A stretch of DNA of 64,000 nucleotides, taken from assembly GCF_011250555.1 (NCBI RefSeq), contig NZ_JAANMZ010000003.1:62001-126000 (forward strand), given 5' to 3'. Positions 8,671-17,953 of the stretch are shown here, piece after piece. The notes under the pieces were generated by a model. It saw only the letters and a program-made list of their open reading frames with translations. It was not told the DNA's origin and did no database searches. Both the position numbers and the translations under genes were made by a program. Numbering within the stretch: position 1 is the first letter of the stretch; each line of letters opens with the position of its first letter. This DNA comes from Bacillus sp. MM2020_4 (GTDB lineage: Bacteria > Bacillota > Bacilli > Bacillales > Cytobacillaceae).

Positions 8671-9465
8671 ATGAAAATGGATAGCAAAAAAATGCGTCGT
8701 GAATTAGAAGCGCGCCTAGCTGGGAAAGACAGAGTACTTTCCTATGATCGTGAAAAGGATCAGCTCCGCATCGAAAGTGAAGTAATCGGTAAAGGAATTA
8801 CCGTTTCCATCCCGGGAGTCATTGGAAAATGGGATGAAGAAGGAGAAAAGGCGATTGATGAGATTGTCTATTACGTGGATGAGGGTCTGCGCGCTATGGA
8901 GGATCCTATACAGTTAACAGATCACGAGAGAAAAATCTTTCCTGTCATCCGCTCTGCGTCTTTTCCGCGAGAGGCTGATGAAGGTATTCCGTTCTTGATT
9001 GACAAACATACAGCGGAAACAAACATTTATTATGCATATGACATGGGGAAAACGTACCGTATGATCGACGCAAAGATCATGGAAAAAGAGGGATGGGACG
9101 CCAGCAGAATTAAGGAAATTGCCTTGTTTAATGTTCGGTCTCTGTCAACGGAACTAAGAGAGGATCAAGTTGCCGGGAACAGCTTTTACTTTCTTAATAC
9201 CAATGATGGATATGATGCCAGCAGGATATTAAATAAAGGATTTCTTAATGAGATGGAGAAACGAATTACTGGTAAAATGGTGCTTGCCGTTCCGCATCAG
9301 GATGTGTTAATTATCGCGGATATTCGCAATGACAGGGGTTATGATGTTCTTGCGCAAATGGCAATGAGCTTTTTTACGAGTGGACGTGTGCCAATTACTG
9401 CCTTGTCCTTTTACTATGAAGATGGAGAGTTAGAACCGATATTTATTTTAGGTAAAAATAAGTGA
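8671..9465 (+). CDS. ytpQ: DUF1444 family protein YtpQ
   Basis: The 264-residue soluble protein matches the DUF1444/YtpQ family in length and in its conserved position after ytpP. Features seen are an N-terminal [13 protein letters not shown] segment and later [15 protein letters not shown]. No enzymatic motif was recognised and the role is unknown. GGTGGG is a weak ribosome site six bases before the ATG. Confidence 0.8.
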   Translation: MKMDSKKMRRELEARLAGKDRVLSYDREKDQLRIESEVIGKGITVSIPGVIGKWDEEGEKAIDEIVYYVDEGLRAMEDPIQLTDHERKIFPVIRSASFPREADEGIPFLIDKHTAETNIYYAYDMGKTYRMIDAKIMEKEGWDASRIKEIALFNVRSLSTELREDQVAGNSFYFLNTNDGYDASRILNKGFLNEMEKRITGKMVLAVPHQDVLIIADIRNDRGYDVLAQMAMSFFTSGRVPITALSFYYEDGELEPIFILGKNK

Positions 9466-9632
9466 AAATGAAGGAGAATGAGGATCACATCAAAAGGTGG
9501 TCTTTTTTCTTTAAAGTTATTCCTGATATATCCAAATGGGGCATATTTCGACTCATTCTCAAAAATTATCTCGAAAAAATAAGCATTACTGTATAAAATA
9601 GAATGATAGAAGAAGTAGAAAGAGTGATAGTT

Positions 9633-12047
9633 TTGAGTTGGATTCACGATTTGTTACAAAAGTTTAAAAAGGATGATGAAGAGGAATATAACGATATCCC
9701 CATACATAATCATTATCCGGATACCCATTCGCCTCAATTTCAATATGATAGTCTAAAAGACTTAGATACCAGAATTTCGTATCAATACCCTAAAGGCAGT
9801 AATCCTTCGCTGCTTCCGCCAAAGAGGCTTCAAAAGGAAAAGCCGGAACGCTTGCTGCCAAATAGACCTGAGAAGCTTAGTGAAAGACGCAGAAAATCAG
9901 AAGCTTCAGAAGAAGGGGTTGTTAAAAAGGAAATCCCCAAAACTAAAAAAGAAATTTCACCAAAAACCAGAGGGCCGTTTCATCCTACTGAGATTCCTTC
10001 GCCCGTTTTTGGATTTAACAGGCCTAAAAAGTCCGATGTAATTGTGGAGCATGAGTTAAGCCACTTTTCACATGAGGAGTTTGAAAATCAACATGATCAA
10101 CCATTTATTGTCGAGGAAGAACCGATTGAGGTTTTGTTTACAAAACCAATGGAAGAAAAAGAAGAAGCGGTAACTGAAGTGAAGTTTGTCACTCCGGAAG
10201 CGGAATTGGCAGTTGAAAGTGAGGAGAGGGAGGACGTAGATGCAGCCATCCCTGACCCCGAACCCCAAGCTCCAAAACGGTCGCGTTTACCTTTCAACGT
10301 AATGATGCTAAAGCAGGACAAACAAAAATGGGAAGAACAAAAACGCAAAAGGGAACTTGAGCAGCAATTAGAACAAAAGCGAAAAAGAGAATTGGAAGAG
10401 CAATTAGAACAAAAGCGAAAAAGAGAATTGGAAGAGCAATTAGAACAAAAGCGAAAAAGAGAATTGGAAGAGCAATTAGAACAAAAGCGAAAAAAGGAAT
10501 TGGAAGAATTCTTGGAACAAAAGCGAAAAAGGGAATTAGAACAGCAGTCAGCGGTAAATGCTGAGATTATTCCAATCGAAAAGCCAATAGTGGAATCCAG
10601 AGGAAATAGTGAAGTTGAAATATTCTCGGAAGATGGTCTATATGTACTCCCTGAATCTAGTTTGTTAAACCCGCCTGTAACCGAGGTCAGGGACCACGAG
10701 TGGTTACAGGGACAAGAAGAGCTGTTAAACCAAACATTGAAAAACTTTAATGTCGGTGCAAGTGTAGTCAATGTGACACAGGGGCCTTCCGTCACCCGCT
10801 TTGAGGTCCAACCGGAGCCTGGGGTAAAAGTAAATAAAATAACCAACTTAAGCGATGATATAAAACTAAGTCTTGCAGCACGGGATATCCGAATTGAGGC
10901 TCCTATCCCCGGAAAACATACGATTGGGATTGAGGTGCCAAATCAAAAATCAAGACCAGTACTAATTAACGAAATTATCCGGAGCAGCGTTTTTCATGAA
11001 TCCTCTTCACCCTTAACTGCTGTGCTCGGACTTGATATCGCTGGAAAACCGATTGTGACCGATTTGAAAAAAATGCCGCATGGATTAATTGCCGGGGCGA
11101 CCGGATCAGGAAAGAGTGTATGTATTAACTCCATTTTGATTAGTCTGTTGTATAAGGCAAGCCCGGAAGATTTAAAACTATTACTAATTGATCCGAAAAT
11201 GGTCGAGCTTGCACCTTATAACCGGATCCCACACTTAGTCAGTCCCGTAATCACGGATGTGAAAGCAGCAACAGCAGCATTAAAATGGGCTGTGGATGAG
11301 ATGGAGAGACGGTATGAACTATTTGCCCATACTGGGGTCCGTGACATCAATCGTTTTAATGAGTTAGCGATGAAGCATAAGCGCTATTCTGATAAGCTGC
11401 CGTTTATTGTGATCATCATTGATGAGTTAGCTGATTTGATGATGATGTCGCCGGCAGATGTCGAAGAGGCGATTTGCAGGATTGCCCAAAAAGCAAGAGC
11501 CTGTGGTATTCATTTAATTGTTGCGACACAAAGACCATCAGTGGATGTCATAACAGGATTAATTAAAGCTAATATCCCGACACGTGTAGCCTTCTCCGTT
11601 TCTTCACAGGTAGATTCGCGCACGATTATCGATATTAGCGGTGCAGAGAAATTGCTTGGACGAGGCGACATGTTATTTTTAGAAAATGGCTCCTCCAAAC
11701 CTGTACGCCTCCAAGGTACGTTCGTATCGGATGAAGAAATTGATCTTGTCGTTGCCCATGTAAAAGAGCAACGGGAGCCTGAGTATTTGTTTGAACAGGA
11801 AGAATTGCTTAAAAAGGCACAGGTAATGGAAGAAGAAGATGAGCTTTTCTATGAGGCGTGTGAGTTTATCGTCGATCAAGGTGGTGCATCCACTTCAAGC
11901 TTACAAAGGCGCTTCAAAATTGGCTATAACCGGGCAGCCAGATTAATGGATATGCTTGAACAAAACGGATATATTACCGGGGCGAATGGCAGCAAGCCGC
12001 GTGATGTATTAATAACGGAAGCTGATCTAGAGACAATGCAGGATTAG
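9633..12047 (+). CDS. sftA: FtsK/SpoIIIE-family DNA translocase SftA
   Basis: SftA is the soluble septum-associated DNA pump that helps clear chromosomes from the closing division site. The start is TTG 9633 because MSWIHDLLQKF then matches the B. subtilis N-terminus; the ATG at 9603 would add ten residues. There is no transmembrane segment, unlike SpoIIIE. A long charged linker (to about residue 340) contains six 12-residue repeats. It is followed by the FtsK alpha/beta motor with Walker A GATGSGKS near residue 488, Walker B IIIDELADLMM, and a C-terminal gamma winged helix (SSLQRRFKIGYNRAARLMD) that reads DNA polarity. About 804 residues, shorter than the 952 of B. subtilis, mainly in the linker. 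Confidence 0.92.
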   Translation: MSWIHDLLQKFKKDDEEEYNDIPIHNHYPDTHSPQFQYDSLKDLDTRISYQYPKGSNPSLLPPKRLQKEKPERLLPNRPEKLSERRRKSEASEEGVVKKEIPKTKKEISPKTRGPFHPTEIPSPVFGFNRPKKSDVIVEHELSHFSHEEFENQHDQPFIVEEEPIEVLFTKPMEEKEEAVTEVKFVTPEAELAVESEEREDVDAAIPDPEPQAPKRSRLPFNVMMLKQDKQKWEEQKRKRELEQQLEQKRKRELEEQLEQKRKRELEEQLEQKRKRELEEQLEQKRKKELEEFLEQKRKRELEQQSAVNAEIIPIEKPIVESRGNSEVEIFSEDGLYVLPESSLLNPPVTEVRDHEWLQGQEELLNQTLKNFNVGASVVNVTQGPSVTRFEVQPEPGVKVNKITNLSDDIKLSLAARDIRIEAPIPGKHTIGIEVPNQKSRPVLINEIIRSSVFHESSSPLTAVLGLDIAGKPIVTDLKKMPHGLIAGATGSGKSVCINSILISLLYKASPEDLKLLLIDPKMVELAPYNRIPHLVSPVITDVKAATAALKWAVDEMERRYELFAHTGVRDINRFNELAMKHKRYSDKLPFIVIIIDELADLMMMSPADVEEAICRIAQKARACGIHLIVATQRPSVDVITGLIKANIPTRVAFSVSSQVDSRTIIDISGAEKLLGRGDMLFLENGSSKPVRLQGTFVSDEEIDLVVAHVKEQREPEYLFEQEELLKKAQVMEEEDELFYEACEFIVDQGGASTSSLQRRFKIGYNRAARLMDMLEQNGYITGANGSKPRDVLITEADLETMQD
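10335..10550 (+). repeat. Six tandem 36-bp repeats inside sftA
   Basis: Each unit encodes about EQKRKRELEEQL. Units 2-4 (10371-10478) are identical at DNA level; units 1, 5 and 6 carry a few differences. The encoded stretch is a highly charged continuous alpha-helix. Identical units suggest recent expansion by slippage. Confidence 0.95.
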
Positions 12048-12138
12048 TACATTTTCGTAACCTGTCGCATTCTTTATTTTCCGGGACAAATAATATACTG
12101 GAGAACGGTCTTGCCCATATAAAATATTAGAATGCAAA

Positions 12139-12167
12139 TAGTTTTTACAAAAGAACAGTGGTATAAT
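12139..12167 (+). promoter_or_regulatory. Possible extended -10 promoter of murC
   Basis: TATAAT at 12162-12167 is preceded by TG at the extended -10 position. A poor -35 (TAGTTT, 12139-12144) lies 17 bp upstream. It is about 130 bp before the murC start. Confidence 0.5.
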
Positions 12168-12293
12168 AACTAAATGGTTTTCATTCAAGTAATAATTAAT
12201 CGATACGTTTCTTAGATTCTAAAAGACAATTAGCAAATACAGACAGATGTCATATACTGTTTTACAGTATTACGTTTGGTTGGAGGTTCTTCT

Positions 12294-13592
12294 ATGACTA
12301 TTTACCATTTTGTAGGTATTAAGGGGTCTGGAATGAGTGCACTTGCACAAGTTCTGCATGATATGAAATTTCAGGTGCAAGGCTCCGATGTCGAAAAGCA
12401 CTTTTTTACCCAAGATGCCCTTGAAAAATCGGGGATCACGATTCTTCCCTTCCAAAAGGAAAATATTAAGCCGGGATTGACCATAATTGCAGGAAATGCG
12501 TTTCCTGATACCCATGAAGAAATTCAAGAGGCTATGAAGCTTGGCCTTCCTATAGTTCGGTACCATCGCTTTTTAGGCGACTTTATGCAAAATTTTACTA
12601 GTATCGCCATTACAGGTGCACACGGAAAAACGTCTACCACAGGCCTCCTGGCCCATACCATTGCAGGGGCAAAGCCTACTTCCTTTTTAATCGGCGATGG
12701 AACAGGAAAAGGGGAAGAGGGGGCGGAGTATTTTGTCTTTGAGGCATGTGAATACAGAAGACACTTTCTATCGTATTTTCCGGACTATGCCATCATGACG
12801 AATATTGATTTTGACCATCCCGACTATTTTGCCAATATTGATGATGTCTTCTCCGCCTTTCAAGAGATGGCTGTTCAGGTGAAAAAAGGAATTTTTGCTT
12901 ATGGGGATGACGAACAGCTGCAAAAAATCCAGGCCAAGGTTCCGGTTTTATTTTATGGATTTGGCGAAGAAAACGATTATCAAGCTAAAAATCTTGTGAA
13001 AACCACACATGGAACAAGCTTTGATGTCTTTATCCGTAATACCTTCTATGACACATTTTCAATCCCAACCTTCGGCGATCATAGTGTACTGAATGCACTT
13101 GCAGTCATTGGTTTATGTCATTACGAAGAAATTAAGGTAGAAGTGGTGAAAGAGAACTTACAAACGTTCCAAGGTGTCAAAAGAAGGTTTTCTGAAAAAA
13201 GAATTGGTTCTCAAATCTTAATCGACGATTATGCCCATCATCCGACTGAAATTAAGGCAACGATTGAGGCGGCAAAACAGAAATATCCTGACCGAAAAAT
13301 TGTTACAGTATTTCAGCCGCATACTTTCACACGAACACAGGCATTTTTAGAGGATTTTGCGGAGAGCTTACGGCAGGCAGATAAAACGTATTTATGTGAA
13401 ATTTTTGGATCAGCAAGAGAAAATCATGGGAAGCTGACGATCAAAGATTTACAAGATAAAATTGAGGGCGCTGAAATCCTTTCCGAAGAAAACACTTCCG
13501 TATTAAACGGATTTGACAACAGTGTGATTATTTTTATGGGCGCCGGTGATATACAAAAATTCCAGGAATCATATGAAAAACAACTTTTATAA
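12294..13592 (+). CDS. murC: UDP-N-acetylmuramate--L-alanine ligase
   Basis: MurC is the first Mur ligase of peptidoglycan synthesis, adding L-Ala to UDP-MurNAc with ATP in the cytoplasm. The Rossmann-like start [14 protein letters not shown]-loop GAHGKTST at 108-115, the middle [13 protein letters not shown] segment and the late DDYAHHPTE motif are all present. ATG 12294 follows GGAGG; the upstream TTG 12276 would overlap it. The resulting 432 residues equal the B. subtilis length. Position after sftA matches B. subtilis. Confidence 0.97.
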   Translation: MTIYHFVGIKGSGMSALAQVLHDMKFQVQGSDVEKHFFTQDALEKSGITILPFQKENIKPGLTIIAGNAFPDTHEEIQEAMKLGLPIVRYHRFLGDFMQNFTSIAITGAHGKTSTTGLLAHTIAGAKPTSFLIGDGTGKGEEGAEYFVFEACEYRRHFLSYFPDYAIMTNIDFDHPDYFANIDDVFSAFQEMAVQVKKGIFAYGDDEQLQKIQAKVPVLFYGFGEENDYQAKNLVKTTHGTSFDVFIRNTFYDTFSIPTFGDHSVLNALAVIGLCHYEEIKVEVVKENLQTFQGVKRRFSEKRIGSQILIDDYAHHPTEIKATIEAAKQKYPDRKIVTVFQPHTFTRTQAFLEDFAESLRQADKTYLCEIFGSARENHGKLTIKDLQDKIEGAEILSEENTSVLNGFDNSVIIFMGAGDIQKFQESYEKQLL

Positions 13593-13629
13593 AAAGGAAG
13601 GATGCCAGCGTTTAGTTGGCATCCTTTTA
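13592..13629. terminator. Bidirectional terminator between murC and the M29 peptidase gene
   Basis: GGATGCCA (13600-13607) pairs with TGGCATCC (13617-13624), flanked by AAAAAGGA and TTTT, so it can serve both converging genes. Confidence 0.85.
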
Positions 13630-13630
13630 C

Positions 13631-14746
13631 TTATTTGAGATTATCCGGGTTTAATACTTCTAGCTCCGATATTACAAATAATCCATCTTTTCGAATTAAT
13701 ACATCATCAAAATAGATTTCTCCGCCGCCGTACTCTGGTCGCTGAATATTGACCATATCCCAGTGAATATTAGAATGGTTATCATTAAAAGCATCATCAT
13801 AACATTGCCCAGGTGTGAAGTGGAAACTGCCGGCAATTTTTTCATCGAACAAAATGTCCTGCATAGGGGTTAGGATAAATGGATTTACGCCAATGGCGAA
13901 TTCCCCAACATAGCGGGCCCCTTCATCGGTATCAAATACTTTATTAATCCTATCCGTGTCGTTCGACACGGCCTCAACAATTTTTCCATCCTTAAATGTT
14001 AGCTTCACATTTTCAAACGTAAAACCTTGATAGGGGGATGGTGTATTATACGTTACCACTCCGTTAACTGAGTTACGAACAGGGGCAGTGTAAACCTCAC
14101 CGTCAGGGATATTTAGCCGTCCCGCACACTTAATGGCTGGGATATCCTTTATTGAGAAGCTAAGGTCTGTCCCAGGGCCTGTGATGCGAACCTTGTCTGT
14201 TTTGTTCATCAGTTCAACAAGGCCGTCCATGGCCTGATCCATTTTGCTGTAATCCAGGTTACATACATCAAAGTAGAAGTTTTCAAACGACTCTGTGCTC
14301 ATTTTGGCTAATTGCGCCATATTTGAGGTTGGATATCGTAGCACCACCCATTTCGTTTTTGGAACGCGGATATCTCGGTGGACCTTTTTGCCGATTGTAT
14401 TCCCGTGGATTTTCATTTTTTCATCCGGGACATCAGCCTGTTCATTGATGTTATCTCCTGAGCGCAATCCTATGTATGCATCCATTTTACTCATGACATT
14501 TGCCTCGAATTCAGCGATCATGCCAAATTGCTCTTCCTGTGCGCCTAATAGCAAAGAGCGGTCGACCTGATGATCTTTTAGCAGTACGAAGGGCGATCCC
14601 CCTGCTGCATATGCCTCTTTCACGAGTGCAGTAACAAGTTCACGCTGCAATCCGAAGTTTTCAATTAATACCTTTTCGCCTTTTTGGAGCTGCACCGAAT
14701 AATTGATTAAATTTTTAGCCAGTTTCTCTATACGAGGATCTTTCAC
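13631..14746 (-). CDS. M29 family aminopeptidase (AmpS-like)
   Basis: The 371-residue protein belongs to the thermophilic aminopeptidase M29 family, cytosolic metallo-exopeptidases with two metal ions. Typical segments are EKLAKNLINYSVQLQKGEKV at the N-terminus, GTDLSFSIKD, IPDGEVYTAPV, and the C-terminal NDNHSNIHWDMVNIQRPEYG, which carry the family Glu/His/Asp ligands. It is shorter than AmpS (about 410 aa), in line with the shorter subfamily common in Bacillus. Cleavage specificity is not readable. Confidence 0.87.
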   Translation of the reverse strand: MKDPRIEKLAKNLINYSVQLQKGEKVLIENFGLQRELVTALVKEAYAAGGSPFVLLKDHQVDRSLLLGAQEEQFGMIAEFEANVMSKMDAYIGLRSGDNINEQADVPDEKMKIHGNTIGKKVHRDIRVPKTKWVVLRYPTSNMAQLAKMSTESFENFYFDVCNLDYSKMDQAMDGLVELMNKTDKVRITGPGTDLSFSIKDIPAIKCAGRLNIPDGEVYTAPVRNSVNGVVTYNTPSPYQGFTFENVKLTFKDGKIVEAVSNDTDRINKVFDTDEGARYVGEFAIGVNPFILTPMQDILFDEKIAGSFHFTPGQCYDDAFNDNHSNIHWDMVNIQRPEYGGGEIYFDDVLIRKDGLFVISELEVLNPDNLK

Positions 14747-14902
14747 ACTAACGCCTCCATCAAAAATATATGACCATACACATCTATTGTACCCGAACGG
14801 GTAGGGAAAGTTGAACTAACAACAAATAGTATTGGCAAATTTTTTAATAAATGGCAGGAAAACAAGACAAAAATAGGGAAGTAGTATAAGATAATGAACG
14901 AG

Positions 14903-14927
14903 GTTTATATCCGTAATGGATGGGTAA
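14903..14927 (+). promoter_or_regulatory. Sigma-B-type promoter of the ytxG operon
   Basis: GTTTAT (14903-14908), 13 bp, GGGTAA (14922-14927) closely fits the sigma-B consensus GTTTAA-N12-15-GGGTAW. It lies about 30 bp before the ytxG start. B. subtilis ytxGHJ is a known sigma-B (and sigma-H) operon. Confidence 0.8.
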
Positions 14928-14958
14928 TACATATGGATAGTTACTACGGAGGTGCACG

Positions 14959-15420
14959 ATGGAAATTATTTTATACTTAAGCGTAGCCTTGATAGCCATT
15001 GCTTTTTTGGTGCTTGTCATCTACTTATCAAAAACGCTTAAATCACTACAAGGTACACTTACAAGTGTTTCAAACACATTGACTGGTTTAGAAAAACAAT
15101 TAGACGGCGTGACAACAGAAACCACGGTACTTTTACAAAAGACCAATGCCCTTGCCGACGATATTCAGCAAAAATCCGAACGGTTAAATAGTGTAGTGGA
15201 AGCGGTAAAAGATGTGGGAACAACAGTCTCCCAATTTAATGGAACACTTAAGAATATTACTAATACAGTTGATCAACAGGTAGAAGAGAGTAAGGAGAAA
15301 ATCTCGCAACTTGTTCAATGGAGTAATATTTTTCTTGAATTAAAGGATAAGTGGCAGGCAAGAAAGCAATCAAAGGCGGAAGGTAGCACAGAGGAAAGAC
15401 AGAAGGTTAGAGCTCACTAA
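14959..15420 (+). CDS. ytxG: DUF948 membrane-anchored general stress protein YtxG
   Basis: The 153-residue protein has one N-terminal transmembrane helix (about residues 3-24) followed by a long Ser/Thr/Asn-rich amphipathic helix predicted to form a coiled coil ([20 protein letters not shown] onward), typical of DUF948. It should sit in the cytoplasmic membrane with a soluble helical tail. It is the first gene of ytxG-ytxH, controlled by the sigma-B-type site just upstream. The biochemical role is unknown. Confidence 0.9.
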   Translation: MEIILYLSVALIAIAFLVLVIYLSKTLKSLQGTLTSVSNTLTGLEKQLDGVTTETTVLLQKTNALADDIQQKSERLNSVVEAVKDVGTTVSQFNGTLKNITNTVDQQVEESKEKISQLVQWSNIFLELKDKWQARKQSKAEGSTEERQKVRAH

Positions 15421-15437
15421 ATAAAGGAGGTTATAAC

Positions 15438-15878
15438 ATGTCCAGTAGAGAATATGAATCACGAGAAACGAGTCAGGGCCGCAATGAGGAGTCTTCTAAT
15501 AGCTTTTTACTAGGTGCATTAATCGGCGGTGTGCTTGGAGCCGCAGCGGCATTTCTCTTGGCTCCGAAGACAGGAAAGGAGCTCAGGGGTACATTGAGCG
15601 GTTCAGCAGGAACGCTTAAGGGTAAAACGTCATCCCTATCCCAAGAACTTGTTCAGCAATCCAACGAGTTAATCAGTAAAGTAAAAGGAAAATACGAAAA
15701 TCCAAAAGAAAAAGCGGTGGAATCGGAAGTAAACTATATTCCCATTCATTCTCCAAACGAAAATCGTCCCGCTAAAAATTCAATTGAAATTAAATCAGTA
15801 GACAGCAGTGAGATCAGAAAAAAATTAGAGGCAGCGCAAAAGGCGTTTGACGAAGAGGAAAGCAAGGTTAAAATTTAA
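15438..15878 (+). CDS. ytxH: YtxH general stress protein (gas-vesicle-protein-like)
   Basis: The 146-residue YtxH-domain protein has a hydrophobic helix (FLLGALIGGVLGAAAAFLLA, about residues 24-43) directly followed by the family signature PKTGKELRG, then an amphipathic helix and a charged tail. Expression is probably with ytxG: the gap is 17 bp with AAAGGAGG. Function unknown; induced by general stress in B. subtilis. Confidence 0.9.
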   Translation: MSSREYESRETSQGRNEESSNSFLLGALIGGVLGAAAAFLLAPKTGKELRGTLSGSAGTLKGKTSSLSQELVQQSNELISKVKGKYENPKEKAVESEVNYIPIHSPNENRPAKNSIEIKSVDSSEIRKKLEAAQKAFDEEESKVKI

Positions 15879-15891
15879 TTATTTGTGATAA

Positions 15892-15924
15892 AAACGGTGA
15901 AGTGATAAAATGACTTCACCGTTT
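15892..15924 (+). terminator. Hairpin after ytxH, probable terminator
   Basis: AAACGGTGAAGT (15892-15903) pairs perfectly with ACTTCACCGTTT (15913-15924). The following tract (ACTAATTTTA) is a poor T-run, so partial read-through into ytxJ is likely. Confidence 0.65.
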
Positions 15925-15935
15925 ACTAATTTTAT

Positions 15936-15998
15936 GTCTAGCTCCAGCGCCTAGGGGATCGGGGCCATAAACCCCTGATCAAGGCGCTTCCGCTTTTC
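15936..15998. repeat. Dispersed intergenic element, full-length copy
   Basis: This 63-bp element runs from GTCTAGCTCCAGCGCC to GGCGCTTCCGCTTTTC. Ends AGCGCC/GGCGCT pair, with an inner hairpin GATCGGGG..CCCCTGATC. The structure ends in CTTTTC just upstream of the ytxJ ribosome site. Related shorter copies are at 3303-3338 and 48599-48627. Confidence 0.8.
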
Positions 15999-16015
15999 AA
16001 CTGGAGGGTGTATAA

Positions 16016-16348
16016 ATGCTTAAGAAAATTGAATCCATTGAACAATTTGATCAATTGCTAACAAATGAAAGCAAATTTTATCTCTTAAAGCATAGTTTAA
16101 CATGTCCAATCAGCCATGCAGCATACAAGGAGTATGAAAAATTTGCGAATGAAAATCAGAATGTACCAACCTATTATTTAGCCGTTCAAGATTCACGCCC
16201 ACTATCAAATGAGGTCGCAGAGAGATTTCAGATTAAGCACGAATCACCACAAGCTTTTCTTTTTGCAAATGGGAAAGTGGAATGGAACGCTTCACACTGG
16301 AAAATTACCAGTCGTTCTTTGGGAAATGCAGGCAGTGAGAAGGAATAA
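16016..16348 (+). CDS. ytxJ: YtxJ, bacillithiol-system redox protein (monothiol-glutaredoxin-like)
   Basis: The 110-residue thioredoxin-fold protein has a single active-site cysteine, Cys30 in SLTCPIS, consistent with the DUF2847/YtxJ family that phylogenetic profiling links to bacillithiol. Proposed role: removal of bacillithiol from S-bacillithiolated proteins. Its start (ATG behind ACTGGAGGGTG) lies right after the dispersed repeat, so the repeat has split what is ytxGHJ in B. subtilis. Confidence 0.87.
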   Translation: MLKKIESIEQFDQLLTNESKFYLLKHSLTCPISHAAYKEYEKFANENQNVPTYYLAVQDSRPLSNEVAERFQIKHESPQAFLFANGKVEWNASHWKITSRSLGNAGSEKE

Positions 16349-16361
16349 CGATTGAATGACA

Positions 16362-16391
16362 AAAAGGATGAATCGTTCATCCTTTTATTTA
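16362..16391 (+). terminator. Terminator of ytxJ
   Basis: AAAAGGATGAA (16362-16372) pairs with TTCATCCTTTT (16376-16386) around TCG, then ATTT. Confidence 0.8.
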
Positions 16392-16490
16392 TTGAAAAAA
16401 CGAACATATTGAGATTCTTTCACATAAAATAAGCTATTATATCATTTTACTTTAGTGCTTAAAAGCGTTTAATTATTAAAGAAAAAAGAG

Positions 16491-16519
16491 ATGACAAAGG
16501 AAACCATTTCAGCTATAAT
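16491..16519 (+). promoter_or_regulatory. Sigma-A promoter of aroA
   Basis: ATGACA (16491-16496), 17 bp, TATAAT (16514-16519): five of six and six of six matches. It predicts a leader of about 120 nt, in which I saw no riboswitch. Confidence 0.7.
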
Positions 16520-16646
16520 AAAGCCTAATTATTAAAATTTTTAAAATTTAACACTTAGAGCTTGTAAATCATTCGTTAATGGCGGAAAATACTACTTAAT
16601 ATTTCTGGATATAATGATTTGCGGGGAGAAAGGACGGGGATCAATA

Positions 16647-17723
16647 ATGGCTAATAATGAATTGGATCAATTGAGAACGCGGGTTGATGAACTAAACTTA
16701 GAATTGTTGAAGATTATTAACGAGAGAGCGCAGCTTGTTCAAGAGATAGGGCAGGTTAAAGGAAATCAAGGGGTATACCGTTATGACCCAGTCCGTGAAA
16801 GAAAAATGCTTGAAGTGATTAAAGAGCATAATGATGGACCATTTGAGAATTCAACTATTGACCATCTTTTCAAAGAAATATTTAAAGCAGGATTAGATTT
16901 ACAAAAAGATGACCATGAAAAAGCATTGCTTGTCTCGAGGAAGAAAAAGCCTGAAAATACGATTGTGAATCTAAAAGGCGAAACGATTGGCGATGGAAAG
17001 CAGCATTTCGTCTTTGGCCCTTGTGCGGTTGAGTCCTATGAGCAGGTAGCAACAGTGGCAAAAGCAATGAAGGAAAAAGGGTTAAAGCTACTTCGCGGGG
17101 GTGCTTATAAACCAAGAACCTCTCCATATGATTTCCAAGGGTTGGGCGTAGAGGGACTGAAAATTTTAAAACGTGTAGCAGATGAGTTTGATATGGCTGT
17201 CATCAGTGAAATTGTAAACCCGGCTGATATTGAAATGGCCTGCGACTATATTGACGTCATTCAAATTGGTGCCCGCAATATGCAGAACTTTGAACTATTA
17301 AAAGCCGCCGGTGCGGTGAAAAAGCCAGTCTTGTTAAAAAGGGGAATTTCAGCAACGATAGAAGAATTTATTAATGCTGCAGAATATATAATGGCACAAG
17401 GAAACGGACAAATTATTCTGTGTGAGCGTGGAATTAGAACCTACGAACGCGCAACAAGGAATACACTGGATATATCTGCCGTTCCTATTTTAAAACAAGA
17501 AACACATTTACCGGTTATGGTAGATGTTACGCACTCCACCGGCAGAAGAGATTTACTGCTTCCATGTGCGAAGGCTGCTATTGCCATCGGTGCTGACGGA
17601 GTAATGGCTGAAGTTCATCCAGATCCTGCAGTTGCCCTATCTGATGCGCAACAACAAATGAATCTTGATCAATTTGACCATTTCTTTAGTGAATTGCTTG
17701 CATCCAACTTTGTTAAGCTTTAA
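16647..17723 (+). CDS. aroA: Bifunctional chorismate mutase / DAHP synthase
   Basis: The 358-residue fusion has an AroQ-type chorismate mutase domain at about 1-90 ([20 protein letters not shown], then the [10 protein letters not shown] helix) and a type I-beta DAHP synthase domain from about 100 to the end ([29 protein letters not shown]). It makes the first shikimate-pathway intermediate from PEP and erythrose-4-phosphate; in B. subtilis the mutase domain mediates feedback inhibition by chorismate/prephenate. ATG 16647 is chosen since it gives the exact B. subtilis length; the longer frame from 16614 contains the ribosome site. Upstream of ccpA, as in B. subtilis. Confidence 0.96.
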   Translation: MANNELDQLRTRVDELNLELLKIINERAQLVQEIGQVKGNQGVYRYDPVRERKMLEVIKEHNDGPFENSTIDHLFKEIFKAGLDLQKDDHEKALLVSRKKKPENTIVNLKGETIGDGKQHFVFGPCAVESYEQVATVAKAMKEKGLKLLRGGAYKPRTSPYDFQGLGVEGLKILKRVADEFDMAVISEIVNPADIEMACDYIDVIQIGARNMQNFELLKAAGAVKKPVLLKRGISATIEEFINAAEYIMAQGNGQIILCERGIRTYERATRNTLDISAVPILKQETHLPVMVDVTHSTGRRDLLLPCAKAAIAIGADGVMAEVHPDPAVALSDAQQQMNLDQFDHFFSELLASNFVKL

Positions 17724-17738
17724 TTTAGCTATTTTCCG

Positions 17739-17773
17739 AAAAAACCTTCTGCAGCCTTTGCAGAAGGTTTTTT
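17739..17773 (+). terminator. Terminator of aroA
   Basis: AAAAAACCTTCTGCA pairs perfectly with TGCAGAAGGTTTTTT around GCCTT. Confidence 0.9.
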
Positions 17774-17802
17774 CATGAAAAAGAGGTATTTTTAAAAAAT
17801 AA

Positions 17803-17830
17803 TTGACAAATGCAATTGCGGCTTTACTAT
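17803..17830 (+). promoter_or_regulatory. Possible sigma-A promoter of ccpA
   Basis: A perfect TTGACA (17803-17808), 16 bp, then TACTAT (17825-17830). It predicts a leader of about 115 nt before the GTG start. Confidence 0.6.
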
Positions 17831-17953
17831 TCTTGTCGTATCATTAAGTACATGTTAAGATTGTTTAACTTATCACATACATTTCATGACTAAGTTTATT
17901 CAAGCTGTTGTAAAATAAAGAAAAACAATGTACGTTTTAGGAGAGTGTTTTAA

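Noticed and set aside
10335..10550. Regular 36-bp repeats considered as a CRISPR array
   Set aside because: Units are contiguous without spacers and keep a coding frame inside sftA.
10097..10846. 249-codon minus-strand frame opposite sftA, rich in Ser, Cys, Phe and Asn
   Set aside because: It is the complement of the sftA tandem repeats and motor sequence; no ribosome site and composition explained by the opposite strand.
12048..12138. Search for a sporulation-type promoter or operator before murC
   Set aside because: Only the extended -10 at 12162-12167 stood out; nothing else exceeds chance.
12276..12293. Upstream starts for murC (similarly 4496 ytnP, 16614 aroA, 21666 acsA, 52461 tpx, 54300 ackA)
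   Set aside because: These extensions overlap or include the Shine-Dalgarno sequence; the chosen starts give the lengths usual for each family.
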